From: Aquimarina longa SW024
Lineage (GTDB): Bacteria > Bacteroidota > Bacteroidia > Flavobacteriales > Flavobacteriaceae
DNA length: 64,000 nucleotides
Direction of reading: 5' to 3'
Assembly: GCF_001401755.1 (NCBI RefSeq)
Contig: NZ_AVQK01000015.1
Coordinates: forward strand, 124,001-188,000
Shown: positions 35,022 through 44,499 of the stretch, one piece after another
How positions within the stretch are numbered: position 1 is the stretch's first letter
How the letters are laid out: every line of letters starts with the position of its first letter
Position numbers and translations under genes: made by a program
The notes under the pieces: model-generated
The model's input: only the letters and a program-made list of their open reading frames with translations
Told to the model about the DNA's origin: nothing
Database searches by the model: none

Positions 35022-36371
35022 ATGTTTAAAAAAATTCTAATTGCAAATAGAGGTGAGATTGCTATGCGAGTAATCAGAACCTGCAAAGAAATGGGTATTA
35101 AATCCGTTGCGGTATATTCTACAGCAGATGCAGAAAGCTTACATGTGCGCTTTGCAGATGAAGCCGTTTGTATCGGACCTGCACCCAGTAGTGAATCTTA
35201 CCTAAAAATGTCTAATATCATAGCTGCTGCAGAAATTACAAATGCAGATGCTATACATCCTGGATACGGTTTCTTATCAGAAAATGCTAAATTTTCTAAG
35301 ATCTGTGAAGAGCACGAAATAAAATTTATTGGTGCCAGCGCAGAGATGATCGATAGAATGGGAGATAAGGCTTCTGCAAAAGCAACAATGAAAGCAGCAG
35401 GAGTACCAACTATCCCTGGTAGTGAAGGAATCTTAGACTCTTTTGAAGAAACAGAAAAGCTTGCAGAAGAAATGGGATATCCCGTAATGCTAAAAGCTAC
35501 AGCCGGTGGTGGAGGAAAAGGTATGAGAGCCGTATGGGCAAAAGAAGAACTAAGAAAATCTTGGGATAGCGCTCGCCAAGAAGCAGCAGCTTCATTTGGT
35601 AATGATGGTATGTACATGGAAAAACTCATAGAAGAGCCTCGCCATATCGAAATTCAGGTTATTGGAGACAGTAATGGTAGAGCATGTCACTTATCAGAAA
35701 GAGATTGCTCAGTACAACGTAGACATCAAAAACTTACCGAGGAAACCCCTTCGCCATTTATGACAGATCAACTGCGCAAAGAAATGGGTGAAGCAGCAGT
35801 AAAAGCAGCAGAATATATTAAATATGAAGGCGCTGGAACTGTAGAGTTCTTAGTAGATAAACATCGTAACTTCTACTTTATGGAAATGAATACTCGTATT
35901 CAGGTAGAACACCCTATTACAGAACAAGTAGTAGACTACGATTTAATTAGAGAGCAGATTCTTGTAGCAGGAGGAGTACCAATTTCTGGTAAAAATTACT
36001 TCCCGCAGTTACACTCTATAGAATGTAGAATCAATGCAGAAGATCCATATAAAGATTTTAGACCATCACCAGGTAAAATTACCAATTTACATATTCCAGG
36101 AGGTCATGGTGTACGAGTAGATACTCACGTATATAGTGGATATATTATTCCGCCAAATTATGACTCTATGATTGCTAAATTGATTACTACTGCACAAACA
36201 CGTGAAGAAGCAATCAATAAAATGAAAAGAGCTCTAGATGAATTTGTAGTAGAAGGAATAAAAACGACGGTACCTTTTCATAGACAACTTATGGATCATC
36301 CAGAATACGTAGCTGGTAATTATACCACTAAATTTATGGAAGATTTTGAAATGAAAGATCCAGCAAAATAA
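35022..36371 (+). CDS. accC: Acetyl-CoA carboxylase, biotin carboxylase subunit
   Basis: This 449-aa ATP-grasp enzyme carboxylates biotin on AccB. It has the start [31 protein letters not shown], the ATP lid [15 protein letters not shown] (about residues 157-171), [13 protein letters not shown], and the active-site [16 protein letters not shown]. Full length and uninterrupted. It is the last gene of the fabH-accB-accC block and is followed by a strong terminator. Confidence 0.96.
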   Translation: MFKKILIANRGEIAMRVIRTCKEMGIKSVAVYSTADAESLHVRFADEAVCIGPAPSSESYLKMSNIIAAAEITNADAIHPGYGFLSENAKFSKICEEHEIKFIGASAEMIDRMGDKASAKATMKAAGVPTIPGSEGILDSFEETEKLAEEMGYPVMLKATAGGGGKGMRAVWAKEELRKSWDSARQEAAASFGNDGMYMEKLIEEPRHIEIQVIGDSNGRACHLSERDCSVQRRHQKLTEETPSPFMTDQLRKEMGEAAVKAAEYIKYEGAGTVEFLVDKHRNFYFMEMNTRIQVEHPITEQVVDYDLIREQILVAGGVPISGKNYFPQLHSIECRINAEDPYKDFRPSPGKITNLHIPGGHGVRVDTHVYSGYIIPPNYDSMIAKLITTAQTREEAINKMKRALDEFVVEGIKTTVPFHRQLMDHPEYVAGNYTTKFMEDFEMKDPAK

Positions 36372-36380
36372 CTAATAATA

Positions 36381-36405
36381 AAGCCTCAGCAATGAGGCTT
36401 TTTTT
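36381..36405 (+). terminator. Terminator after accC
   Basis: The arms aagcctca and tgaggctt with loop gcaa are followed by five T, starting 10 bp after the accC stop; a canonical intrinsic terminator. Confidence 0.9.
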
Positions 36406-36454
36406 ATGAATTGTAGTTATTAGGAATATAAAGCTTTGTTATCTAATACCGATT

Positions 36455-36748
36455 TTCTATTTTGGTAGTGAAACTGTAGAGCTTTCCTGTGTACGCTACA
36501 GTTAAAAAAGAAGAAACCACCAATTTTGGTTTGACAGGATTGATACAAAAAAAGTTAGAAGAGATTTTATCAGAAATTTTACCAGATATCTAAAATAGCA
36601 ACCGATGGAGTGGGATTATGGGAGTCGGAAAGCAAAAAAATCAATTGTAAAACAATTATCAAACAATGTATATTGTGGAGTACGACAAGGAGGAATGGAG
36701 GCTGCGATCAGTAGTTTAATTGGTGCAGAATTAGCAGACTTATTATAG
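36455..36748 (+). pseudogene. Possible decayed coding remnant
   Basis: Two short protein-like stretches in different frames occupy the gap between accC and mtgA. One reads EETTNFGLTGLIQKKLEEIL and stops (36510-36593); the other reads KQLSNNVYCGVRQGGMEAAI, continues SSLIGAELADLL and stops just before mtgA (about 36645-36748). Both have ordinary amino-acid composition but no start codon. I cannot assign a family; it may be chance. Confidence 0.3.
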
Positions 36749-36763
36749 GCAATCAATACGATT

Positions 36764-37444
36764 ATGAAAAGAATTATCCGATGTATTGTCAAAAGTTGTA
36801 TCCTATTCATTTCCTTGAGCATATTATGGGTAGTAGTATATAAATGGGTTAATGTTCCGATTACCCCATTAATGATCATTCGAAAAATACAATCAGAGAA
36901 TCCTTATACCAGTAAACATCAATGGGTACCATTAACCAAAATTTCTAAAGTAGTACAGCTCGCCGTTATCTGTAGCGAAGACCAGCAGTTTATAAAACAC
37001 AATGGATTTGATACAAAAGCTATCAAAAAAGCAATAGCCGAACACAAAACCGGAAAATCATTACGAGGTGCAAGTACGATCTCTCAGCAAACAGCCAAAA
37101 ACGTTTTCTTATGGCCACATCGCAGCTGGGTACGAAAAGGATTGGAAACTTATTTTACATTTTTAATAGAGATTTTTTGGAATAAAGAACGTATTCTAGA
37201 AATCTATTTAAATAGTATAGAAATGGGAGATGGAATATATGGTGCTGAAGCTGCTGCTCAATTTTGGTTTAATACCTCAGCAATTGCACTTAACAAAAAT
37301 GAGGCTGCCGCTATCGCTGCAATACTCCCTAATCCAAAAAAAATGCTTGCAACTCCTGCTTCTAAATATATCCAAAAAAGAAAAAAATGGATTATGAGTC
37401 AAATGCAAAATTATGGTACTTTAGTATTTGAAGATAACAAATGA
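36764..37444 (+). CDS. mtgA: Monofunctional biosynthetic peptidoglycan transglycosylase
   Basis: A 226-aa GT51-type glycosyltransferase that polymerises lipid II glycan strands at the inner membrane. It has an N-terminal membrane anchor (CILFISLSILWVVVYKWV, about residues 13-30), the catalytic Glu in VICSEDQQFIKHNGFD, RGASTISQQTAKNVFLWPHR and EIYLNSIEMGDGIYGAEAAA, all as in MtgA. There is no transpeptidase domain. Its stop overlaps the next gene start by 4 bp. Confidence 0.95.
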   Translation: MKRIIRCIVKSCILFISLSILWVVVYKWVNVPITPLMIIRKIQSENPYTSKHQWVPLTKISKVVQLAVICSEDQQFIKHNGFDTKAIKKAIAEHKTGKSLRGASTISQQTAKNVFLWPHRSWVRKGLETYFTFLIEIFWNKERILEIYLNSIEMGDGIYGAEAAAQFWFNTSAIALNKNEAAAIAAILPNPKKMLATPASKYIQKRKKWIMSQMQNYGTLVFEDNK

Positions 37445-38022
37445 TGAAAAAGGCTACTTTTAAGGATCAAAATACGATAATAAACATTCTACATACTACT
37501 TTTATAACCGAAACATTTCCTAATTCTATTAATTTTGTTGCAAAAAAAGATAAAAAAAGATCACAAAGTATCTATCATTTAATGAAATATCAATGCAAAA
37601 TGGCATTACGTTTTGGCGAAATATTTCTTAGTGATGATCAGTTGGGATGTGTACTGTTTCTAGATTCTGAAAAGAAAAAAACAACATTCACAACACTATT
37701 ATGGGATATGGAACTAGTAATTCGATGTATTGGTATCAGTAGTATATATAATGTACTCAAGAGAGAAAAGATCCTGAAAAATAACCACCCTAAAATTCCA
37801 TTTTTGCATTTATGGATCATGGGTACACTTCCTAAATACAGAAGTAAGGGAATAGGTACCAAATTATTGAGTGAAGTACTGGCATATTATAAAAATGAAA
37901 AACCGATATATTTAGAAACTACAACAGAGCGTAATAGGAATTTTTATATAAAACTAGGTTTTAAGGTTTTTAATGAAACTCATGTTTTAGACTATCCGCT
38001 CTATTTTCTTTTAAAACTCTAA
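37441..38022 (+). CDS. GNAT family N-acetyltransferase
   Basis: A 193-aa protein of the GNAT fold. It has a weak N-terminal half and then the clear acetyl-CoA motif LWIMGTLPKYRSKGIGTKLL (about residues 121-140) and the ETTTERNRNFYIKLGFKVFN strand. Start overlaps mtgA (ATGATG), so translation is coupled. Substrate unknown; a link to cell-wall building blocks is only positional. Confidence 0.8.
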   Translation: MMKKATFKDQNTIINILHTTFITETFPNSINFVAKKDKKRSQSIYHLMKYQCKMALRFGEIFLSDDQLGCVLFLDSEKKKTTFTTLLWDMELVIRCIGISSIYNVLKREKILKNNHPKIPFLHLWIMGTLPKYRSKGIGTKLLSEVLAYYKNEKPIYLETTTERNRNFYIKLGFKVFNETHVLDYPLYFLLKL

Positions 38023-38039
38023 ATCAGCTATAGCAACTC

Positions 38040-38495
38040 ATGAATCCAAAACAAACCAAAGAAGAATTATTATATCAATGTCAAAACTATGTAGATCAAC
38101 GATTGCAAAGGATTCAAAATACAATTTTTGATATCCAACAATCATTAACATCCGAAACCAAAAGTACTGCAGGAGACAAACACGAAACTGGTCGAGCAAT
38201 GTTACAATTAGAACGCGAAAAAGCTGGAAAACAATTAGCCGAAGTACAGAAATTACAAGAGATTTTATCCAAAATAAAGCTTTCTGACTCAGAGCATATT
38301 CACTTAGGTAGCTTAGTGAGTACTACACAAGGTAATTACTTTATAAGCATATCTGTTGGTAAGCTAACTGTAGAAAATCAATTCTATTTTGCCATAGCTG
38401 CCAATTCTCCTATTGGTAAATTAATATTAGGAAAAACCATTGGGAGTTCTTTTAATTTTAATGGAAATACAATCACTATAACCTCTATATTTTAA
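38040..38495 (+). CDS. GreA/GreB C-terminal-domain-like protein
   Basis: A 151-aa protein with an N-terminal helical half (residues 1-85, Gln/Lys/Glu-rich, coiled-coil-like) and a C-terminal FKBP-like segment AANSPIGKLILGKTIGSSFN that mirrors the SPIGRALLGK signature of transcript cleavage factors. In Flavobacteriia this protein is often labelled 3-oxoacyl-ACP synthase, which is not supported by its sequence. It probably binds RNA polymerase, but the acidic tip residues of GreA are not evident. It lies 17 bp after the acetyltransferase gene. Confidence 0.7.
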   Translation: MNPKQTKEELLYQCQNYVDQRLQRIQNTIFDIQQSLTSETKSTAGDKHETGRAMLQLEREKAGKQLAEVQKLQEILSKIKLSDSEHIHLGSLVSTTQGNYFISISVGKLTVENQFYFAIAANSPIGKLILGKTIGSSFNFNGNTITITSIF

Positions 38496-38652
38496 GTAAA
38501 AATATTCAAAATTTAGTAAACGTTATTTTTCTACTTTAAGACATACTCATATCCAATTGTATATAAATTATTTTTTTTATCATCAAATTCTTCAATCAAT
38601 AGTATACAAAAATGATTTTGAGTAAATTGCTAATCCATAAATTATCATTGTT

Positions 38653-39585
38653 ATGCAAAAGCTTTTTATACTAACACTTATAGGGATATTACTTTTTTCT
38701 TGTAAACCATATCAAAATACCAAGATCAGAAAAAACCAAATCACTTATGAGGATTTTAGAGCAGATCAGCGATTGTATCCTACCGATGATGGTTTACTAA
38801 AATATATTGATAAAGGAAAAGGACCTACAATTCTATTATTACATGGAGTGCCTACTTCTGGCTGGTTATATCGTAAGATGATTACTCCTTTAGTAAACAA
38901 TGGATATCGAGTGATTGTACCAGATATGTTAGGATACGGATCCAGTGATTCTCCAGAAGGTTTTGAAATTTATAATGCAGAAAACCATGCGAAACGTCTT
39001 TTAGAACTTATGGAAGCATTAGGCATAGAAAAATGGTCTCATGTGATGCATGATGCTGGTGGATTATGGACTTGGGAACTTATGAAACAAGCTCCTGATA
39101 AGATCGAAAATCTGATTGTACTTAATACGATTATTTATGAAGTGGGGTTTTATCCTCCTGTACGAATGAAACCTGGTGGGCTTGCCAAAACAGCAATGTG
39201 GGGATATCGAAATGGAGTAACAACCAATACACTACTAAAAAACCTTTTTAATAGAGGGTTAAAAGAAAATACATTAAATTCTTTGGATGTAGCGGGGTAT
39301 AAAACACCATTATTAGAAGGTAAAACACACGCCATGTATTATTTTTATAGTCAGACGTGTAATATATTACCCGACTACTCTGATGTTTTTGAAAACATCA
39401 ATATCCCTGTCTCTGTTATCTGGGGGATCCATGATACCATGCTACAATGGCCACCACAACAAACAAGAGCTGCTAATGCTCTAAAAGTTAATAGTGAACA
39501 TATTCATTTTATAGATGAAAAACATTTTTTGCAAGAGACAAAATCAAACGAAATCGTAGATAAAATTCTTGATTTTCTTAATTAA
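38653..39585 (+). CDS. Alpha/beta hydrolase lipoprotein, haloalkane-dehalogenase-like
   Basis: A 310-aa protein with signal peptide ending in the lipobox LFSC (Cys17), so it is probably lipid-anchored. The hydrolase core shows the oxyanion loop LLHGVPTSGWLYRK, the nucleophile elbow HVMHDAGGLWTW with Asp in place of Ser (as in haloalkane dehalogenases and epoxide hydrolases), and the catalytic His in EKHFLQET. The substrate is unknown. It converges with the small gene at 39578, overlapping by 8 bp. Confidence 0.82.
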   Translation: MQKLFILTLIGILLFSCKPYQNTKIRKNQITYEDFRADQRLYPTDDGLLKYIDKGKGPTILLLHGVPTSGWLYRKMITPLVNNGYRVIVPDMLGYGSSDSPEGFEIYNAENHAKRLLELMEALGIEKWSHVMHDAGGLWTWELMKQAPDKIENLIVLNTIIYEVGFYPPVRMKPGGLAKTAMWGYRNGVTTNTLLKNLFNRGLKENTLNSLDVAGYKTPLLEGKTHAMYYFYSQTCNILPDYSDVFENINIPVSVIWGIHDTMLQWPPQQTRAANALKVNSEHIHFIDEKHFLQETKSNEIVDKILDFLN

Positions 39586-39928
39586 GAGAAAGGTTCTTGA
39601 TCCAATACTTTAATTCTACCCTAAAAATAGTGCCTGTAATTAATTCCTGAATTTGATGTAATTCTTTTTTACTTACAGCAAGATCTATTTTATCCGAAGG
39701 TGTTTTTAATAATAATGGTCTACATTGCGTATTTTTGCATTGACTACAGCACTGATCATTAATTGCAGTAATACAAGAGTTTGAAAAATCTTTTAGTTCA
39801 TTTAACGTTAGTAAAAAACCAATATCTTTAAATATCAATTGAACCTTAGGTTTTAAAATATGTTCTTCTTGTTTCCAAAAAAAAGAAATGCCTAACTCGT
39901 TACTGTAAATTTTATCTATAGCGTTCAT
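39578..39928 (-). CDS. Cys-containing small protein, unknown
   Basis: A 116-aa cytosolic protein with a cluster of five cysteines near residues 53-68 (SCITAINDQCCSQCKNTQCR), which suggests metal or cluster binding. It is flanked by hydrophobic strand-like segments such as VQLIFKDIGFLLTLNELKD. I have the impression of a small flavobacterial family but no name. The stop lies inside the end of the convergent hydrolase gene. It is upstream of no obvious partner; recJ follows 61 bp away on the opposite side. Confidence 0.6.
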   Translation of the reverse strand: MNAIDKIYSNELGISFFWKQEEHILKPKVQLIFKDIGFLLTLNELKDFSNSCITAINDQCCSQCKNTQCRPLLLKTPSDKIDLAVSKKELHQIQELITGTIFRVELKYWIKNLSLN

Positions 39929-39989
39929 TCTGAATCCATATTTAATTCAAAAATAACAACTATTTATAATAAATCTAAATAAAAATAAA

Positions 39990-41675
39990 TTAATTTATGT
40001 CTTTTAATTTTAATTGAAGAGAGACCTCACCATTCCATTCATTTTCATCGATAGTATACGCTGCTTTAAAAAACTGCTGTCTGTTAATCAAATCATGTTT
40101 TGCTCCAAGATTAAAACCTATAGCACCTATAGCAATTTTATTTTTTTGTACGTTACATTTTAGATGAGTTTGATTAGCACCGACACATTTCCCGTATCCT
40201 GTATCTTGCAATCTTTCTGTCATAAAAATGGGAGTCATATTTCCGGGTCCATGTGGTGCAAACTGTTTTAGAATACGAAAAAACTTAGGGGTAATCTGAC
40301 CCAGTTCCAGAGTAGCATCAAGAGCTATCTCTGGAGTAAGTAGTCTTTTATCTATAGTTTTAGAGACTACGTCTTCAAATTTTTGTTTAAAGGGTTCGTA
40401 CTGTTCTTCTAATAGGGTTAATCCTGCTGCATACTTATGTCCTCCAAATTGTTCTATGTAATCAGAACAGGCATCTAATGCATTGTATACATCAAATCCT
40501 TTTACTGATCTGGCTGAGGCAGCCAATTTTGAACCACTTTTGGTAAAAACTAAGGTAGGACGATAATATGTTTCTATTAATCTAGACGCTACAATACCAA
40601 TTACCCCTTTATGCCAGTTTTCTTGATATACTACAGAGGTATATTTATCTTCTTCCTTATTACTACGAATCTGTATTAAAGCTTCCTCAGTAATTTTTTT
40701 ATCAGTTTCTTTTCTATTACTATTATATGACTCTATTTCTACGGCATAATGTAATGCTGTTTCTAGATTTTCTTCTGTTAGTAAATTAACCGCATGCAAT
40801 CCGTGTTTCATCCTTCCTGCTGCATTAATTCTGGGAGCAATACTGAATACAACATCTGTTATTGTCAAAACCTCCTTTTTTACTTCTGATAATAATGCCT
40901 TAAAACCAGTTCTAGGATTTTTATTAATCACCTGTAAACCATGATATGCCAGTACTCTATTTTCTCCTGTAATAGGCACAATATCTGCTCCAATTGCAGT
41001 AGCTACCAAATCTAAATATGGCACTAAATCATCGATTTTTTGATCTTGATATATTGCTAATGCCTGAATGAGTTTAAATCCTACTCCACATCCACATAAT
41101 TCTTTATATGGATAGTTACAATCCTCTCGTTTAGGATCTAACACTGCCACAGCATTAGGAATTTCATCTCCTGGCCTGTGATGATCACAGATGATAAAAT
41201 CTATGTCTTTTGATTTAGCATAGGTTACTTTCTCAATAGCTTTAATACCACAATCGAGTGCTATAATCAGAGAAATATCATTATCGTGGGCATAATCAAT
41301 TCCTTTGTATGATATCCCGTATCCCTCATCATATCGATCAGGTATATAGGTGGTAATCTGAGAAGATACTGTTTTTAAATAAGAAGATAATAATGCTACA
41401 GATGTCGTTCCATCTACATCATAATCTCCATATATCATTATATATTCTCCCGCAGCAATTGCTTTATGGATTCGAGCAACAGCAAGATCCATGTCTTTCA
41501 TTAAAAAAGGATCATGTAAATCTTCTAAAGAAGGTCTAAAAAATTTTTTAGCTTGATCAAAAGTCTCTATTCCTCTGTTAATCAATAAGGAAGCGATTAT
41601 GGGGTCTACATTAAGAACTTTCTCTAAATGCTGTATTTTTAAAATATCTGGTTTTGGCTGTAGTGTCCATCTCAT
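39990..41675 (-). CDS. recJ: Single-stranded-DNA-specific exonuclease RecJ
   Basis: A 561-aa 5'-3' single-strand exonuclease for recombination and mismatch repair. DHH-family motifs are visible: MIYGDYDVDGTTSVALLSSY (about residues 75-95), ALDCGIKAI, and the DHH motif FIICDHHRPGDEIPNA. The DHHA1 domain shows SVKGFDVYNALDACSDYIEQ and FGGHKYAAGLTL, and a C-terminal OB-like domain follows. Full length. Single gene on the minus strand. Confidence 0.95.
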   Translation of the reverse strand: MRWTLQPKPDILKIQHLEKVLNVDPIIASLLINRGIETFDQAKKFFRPSLEDLHDPFLMKDMDLAVARIHKAIAAGEYIMIYGDYDVDGTTSVALLSSYLKTVSSQITTYIPDRYDEGYGISYKGIDYAHDNDISLIIALDCGIKAIEKVTYAKSKDIDFIICDHHRPGDEIPNAVAVLDPKREDCNYPYKELCGCGVGFKLIQALAIYQDQKIDDLVPYLDLVATAIGADIVPITGENRVLAYHGLQVINKNPRTGFKALLSEVKKEVLTITDVVFSIAPRINAAGRMKHGLHAVNLLTEENLETALHYAVEIESYNSNRKETDKKITEEALIQIRSNKEEDKYTSVVYQENWHKGVIGIVASRLIETYYRPTLVFTKSGSKLAASARSVKGFDVYNALDACSDYIEQFGGHKYAAGLTLLEEQYEPFKQKFEDVVSKTIDKRLLTPEIALDATLELGQITPKFFRILKQFAPHGPGNMTPIFMTERLQDTGYGKCVGANQTHLKCNVQKNKIAIGAIGFNLGAKHDLINRQQFFKAAYTIDENEWNGEVSLQLKLKDIN

Positions 41676-41797
41676 TTATGTACTAAATTCGAGCTTTAAA
41701 AAACCAAAGTACAAAAAACATCTAGACTACCCTTAGTTTGCTATTAGTTTTGTATTTTGGTTAGCTGAAAAATTAAATTTAAAAAATAGACATACAC

Positions 41798-42388
41798 ATG
41801 GCATTAGTTACTCCATTATCTGCGGATCATGATCCGGATACTAAAAAATTAGCAGAATTTTTTAATGAAACCCTAGGATTTTGTCCTAATTCTGTTCTTA
41901 CTATGCAAAGAAGACCTGCCATTTCTAAAGCGTTTATTAACCTTAATAAAGCTGTAATGGCTAATGAAGGTAGAGTAACCTCTGCTTTAAAACGTATGAT
42001 TGCTTGGGTGAGTAGTAATGCTACAGGATGTCGATATTGTCAGGCGCATGCAATCCGAGCTGCAGAAAGATATGGAGCAGAGCAGGAACAATTAGATAAT
42101 ATATGGGAGTATAAGACTCATCCCGCTTTTAGTGATGCAGAGCGTGCAGCACTTGATTTTTCTCTTGCAGCATCAATACTTCCTAATGCAGTAGATGATA
42201 AAATAAAAGAAGAATTATATAACTACTGGGATGAAGGTGAAATTGTAGAAATGCTAGGAGTAATTTCTTTATTTGGATACCTAAACCGATGGAATGACTC
42301 TATGGGTACAATGGTAGAAGAAGGCGCGATCGAATCTGGTGAACAATATCTTGGTAAACATGGCTGGGAAAAAGGAAAACATGTATAG
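41798..42388 (+). CDS. Carboxymuconolactone decarboxylase / AhpD-like protein
   Basis: A 196-aa helical protein of the CMD family with the redox motif CRYCQAHAIRAAERYG (C-x-x-C-x-x-H, about residues 80-86) that defines AhpD-like members. Such proteins act as alkyl-hydroperoxidases or thiol reductases. The sequence ends normally, and a long palindrome 33 bp later acts as terminator. The substrate is unknown; no peroxiredoxin is nearby. Confidence 0.82.
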   Translation: MALVTPLSADHDPDTKKLAEFFNETLGFCPNSVLTMQRRPAISKAFINLNKAVMANEGRVTSALKRMIAWVSSNATGCRYCQAHAIRAAERYGAEQEQLDNIWEYKTHPAFSDAERAALDFSLAASILPNAVDDKIKEELYNYWDEGEIVEMLGVISLFGYLNRWNDSMGTMVEEGAIESGEQYLGKHGWEKGKHV

Positions 42389-42420
42389 TATTTCCTAAAA
42401 AAAATACCAGTCTTTTAAAA

Positions 42421-42458
42421 AATATCGTAGACAATTCTTAAGAATTGTCTACGATATT
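42421..42458. terminator. Perfect 38-bp palindrome after the AhpD-like gene
   Basis: The arms aatatcgtagacaattctt and its exact complement form a 19-bp perfect hairpin followed by TTT-rich sequence. It is 33 bp after the stop codon of the gene at 41798. Confidence 0.8.
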
Positions 42459-43293
42459 TTTTATTGATATACTTTATAGTGTAAAACAATAATAGGGCTA
42501 AGAATAAGTAGTAAAGCTATTTTAGAATTACTACAAAATATGTAAACTTTTTTTAGGACGAGACAGTTGACGGCAAGAGTAGAGGCATCGTGCTAGCTGG
42601 AGAACAAGAACACATCCTATTTACTCTTGATGTAATGATTACCAAAATAAAACTAGGTTGTCTTGTACTAGAAATTTGTTCCCTAGATTTAAGTATAATT
42701 TTTTACTTTTTTGTCCGATACCTAAGTTTTTTCTAAATAGATTTTTTTAATAATTTTATTGTTTTTGTAGAGGACTGAAAATAAAACGCGAATATAAAAT
42801 TTTAAAATAGTATCATAAGTTTAATTTGTATTGTTAATAAAAACATAATCTGTTTTTAAGGTTTTGATATATACCTTTGTTATTTTATTGTTGTTATAAG
42901 AGAAATTCTCCCACACCTAAATGTGGGAGAACTCTGGGAATTGTAAAAATCAATTACATACTGATAATGTAATGAAGATGGCTCTACCCTTTTGTGCCCC
43001 ATAGTTTTAATCTAAACGTAGTCCTACCCGTGGTAAAGATTATAAAAAATGGAGTTGTCATCTATCATTGTTTTCAGTATGTTGGTTTTTACGATATAAA
43101 ATGGTTTTGATGACCATTTATAATGCAATATTAAAACATGCCAGTTTCATTTTTCGGAACTGGCGAAAAAAAAAATCATTTTTTTTTATCAATCCTAAAT
43201 ATTTAAAATATTCCTGATCTAATTTTGATTATACATACCTTTATGCAATAGCACTTATATTGTATTAATGTAATTTCTTTTTAAAATAAAACA
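42459..43293. other. Long gap holding a possible small RNA gene
   Basis: There is no protein-like frame here. A -7 box match TAccTTTG (about 42872-42879) is followed by a hairpin (ttctcccaca/tgtgggagaa, 42906-42931) and a series of short stems. Then comes the duplicated hairpin at 43138-43164, followed by a purine tract and a run of nine T (about 43180). A transcript of roughly 280-300 nt bounded by these signals is plausible. I could not match it to tmRNA, RNase P or SRP RNA by their conserved words; 6S RNA could not be tested. Confidence 0.4.
43138..43164. repeat. Second copy of the 27-nt hairpin
   Basis: Identical over 27 nt to 16488-16514 (atgccagtttcatttttcgg plus aactggc). Here the tail is gaaaaaaaaaatca followed by a T run. 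See the separate finding. Confidence 0.7.
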
Positions 43294-44436
43294 ATGCAAC
43301 ATCAAAAACATCTTTTTGACCTATCTAATGATATTACGTATTTAAATGGAGCATATATGTCTCCTCAATTACAATCAGTAACAGAAGTAGGTCTTATGGC
43401 AGTTACTCAAAAAGCAAAACCGTATAAAATTACAGGAGAAGATTTTTTTACCCAAAAAGAAATTTTAAAACAGCGATTTGCTACTTTAGTTGGCGCTCTT
43501 GATTATAAAAATATGGCTATTATACCTTCTGTATCTTATGGTATTGCTAATGCAGCTCAGAATATCCCGATACATATGGGAGATGAGATTTTAGTAGTAG
43601 ATGAGCAGTTTCCTAGTAATGTATATATCTGGCAAGAAGTTGCCCAAAAACATGGTGCTTCTATAAAAATAATTAAACCTCCAGTAAGTTTTAAGAACCG
43701 AGGAGCATTATGGAATCAGAATATTCTAGATGCAATCACTAAAAAAACTACTGTTGTGGCTATGCCCCATATACATTGGGCAGATGGAACGTTGTTTGAC
43801 CTAAAAACAATTAGAGAAAGAACTAAATCGGTAGATGCTTTTTTAATCATTGATGGTACCCAAAGTGTAGGTGCATTACCATTTTCTATTGATGAAATAG
43901 CGCCAGATGCTTTAATCTGCGGAGGTTATAAATGGCTATTAGGACCGTATTCCATAGGAATGGCATACTATAGTGACGCCTTTAATGAAGGAATACCGAT
44001 AGAGCAGAACTGGATGAATCGCTATAATAGCGAAGATTTTACAGGGCTAACTCAATATGAAAATCGTTATAAAGAAAAAGCTGCAAGATATTCTGTTGGT
44101 GAGTCTAGTAACTTTGTGTTAACGCCTATGCTAATTCGTGCTATAGAACAATTAATAGAATGGACACCAGCCGCTATCCAAGACTACTGTAAAAGAATTT
44201 CTGAAGAAGCTGTGGAATACCTTAAACAGTTAGGTTGCTTTATTGAAGATGATCTGTATAGAGCACATCATCTTTTTGGGATTTACCTTCCTAATCATAT
44301 AGACTTAGAACTACTGAAATCTAAACTGAAACGAGAAGATATTTTTGTTTCTTATAGAGGTAATGCTATTCGGGTTTCTCCTAATGTATATAATTCTAAA
44401 ATAGATTTTGATCGGTTAACTTCACAATTCAATTAA
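43294..44436 (+). CDS. Class V aminotransferase / cysteine-desulfurase-fold enzyme
   Basis: A 380-aa PLP enzyme of the class V group. It starts with ITYLNGAYMSPQ, has PHIHWADGTLFDL and IIDGTQSVGALPF, and carries the PLP-binding lysine in ALICGGYKWLLGPYSIGMA (about residue 213). It lacks a clear mobile Cys loop of true desulfurases, so an aminotransferase or kynureninase/isopenicillin-epimerase-like reaction is more likely. Single gene before mfd. Confidence 0.8.
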   Translation: MQHQKHLFDLSNDITYLNGAYMSPQLQSVTEVGLMAVTQKAKPYKITGEDFFTQKEILKQRFATLVGALDYKNMAIIPSVSYGIANAAQNIPIHMGDEILVVDEQFPSNVYIWQEVAQKHGASIKIIKPPVSFKNRGALWNQNILDAITKKTTVVAMPHIHWADGTLFDLKTIRERTKSVDAFLIIDGTQSVGALPFSIDEIAPDALICGGYKWLLGPYSIGMAYYSDAFNEGIPIEQNWMNRYNSEDFTGLTQYENRYKEKAARYSVGESSNFVLTPMLIRAIEQLIEWTPAAIQDYCKRISEEAVEYLKQLGCFIEDDLYRAHHLFGIYLPNHIDLELLKSKLKREDIFVSYRGNAIRVSPNVYNSKIDFDRLTSQFN

Positions 44437-44475
44437 GAATTTTATGATCTTTTTGCCTGAAAATGATATTGCGCT

Positions 44476-44483
44476 TATATTTG
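44476..44483 (+). promoter_or_regulatory. -7 box for mfd
   Basis: TATATTTG fits TAnnTTTG exactly. The expected transcript start is about 10 nt before the GTG start codon of mfd at 44500, which would give an almost leaderless mRNA. Confidence 0.55.
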
Positions 44484-44499
44484 TCTTAAAATCTGCCAA

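Noticed and set aside
38040..38495. 3-oxoacyl-ACP synthase
   Set aside because: This label is common for this small protein in databases, but the sequence is 151 aa without a condensing-enzyme Cys and resembles the GreA/GreB C-terminal domain.
43294..44436. SufS/IscS cysteine desulfurase
   Set aside because: The PLP lysine context fits class V enzymes, but the active Cys loop of desulfurases is not evident, and no suf genes are adjacent.
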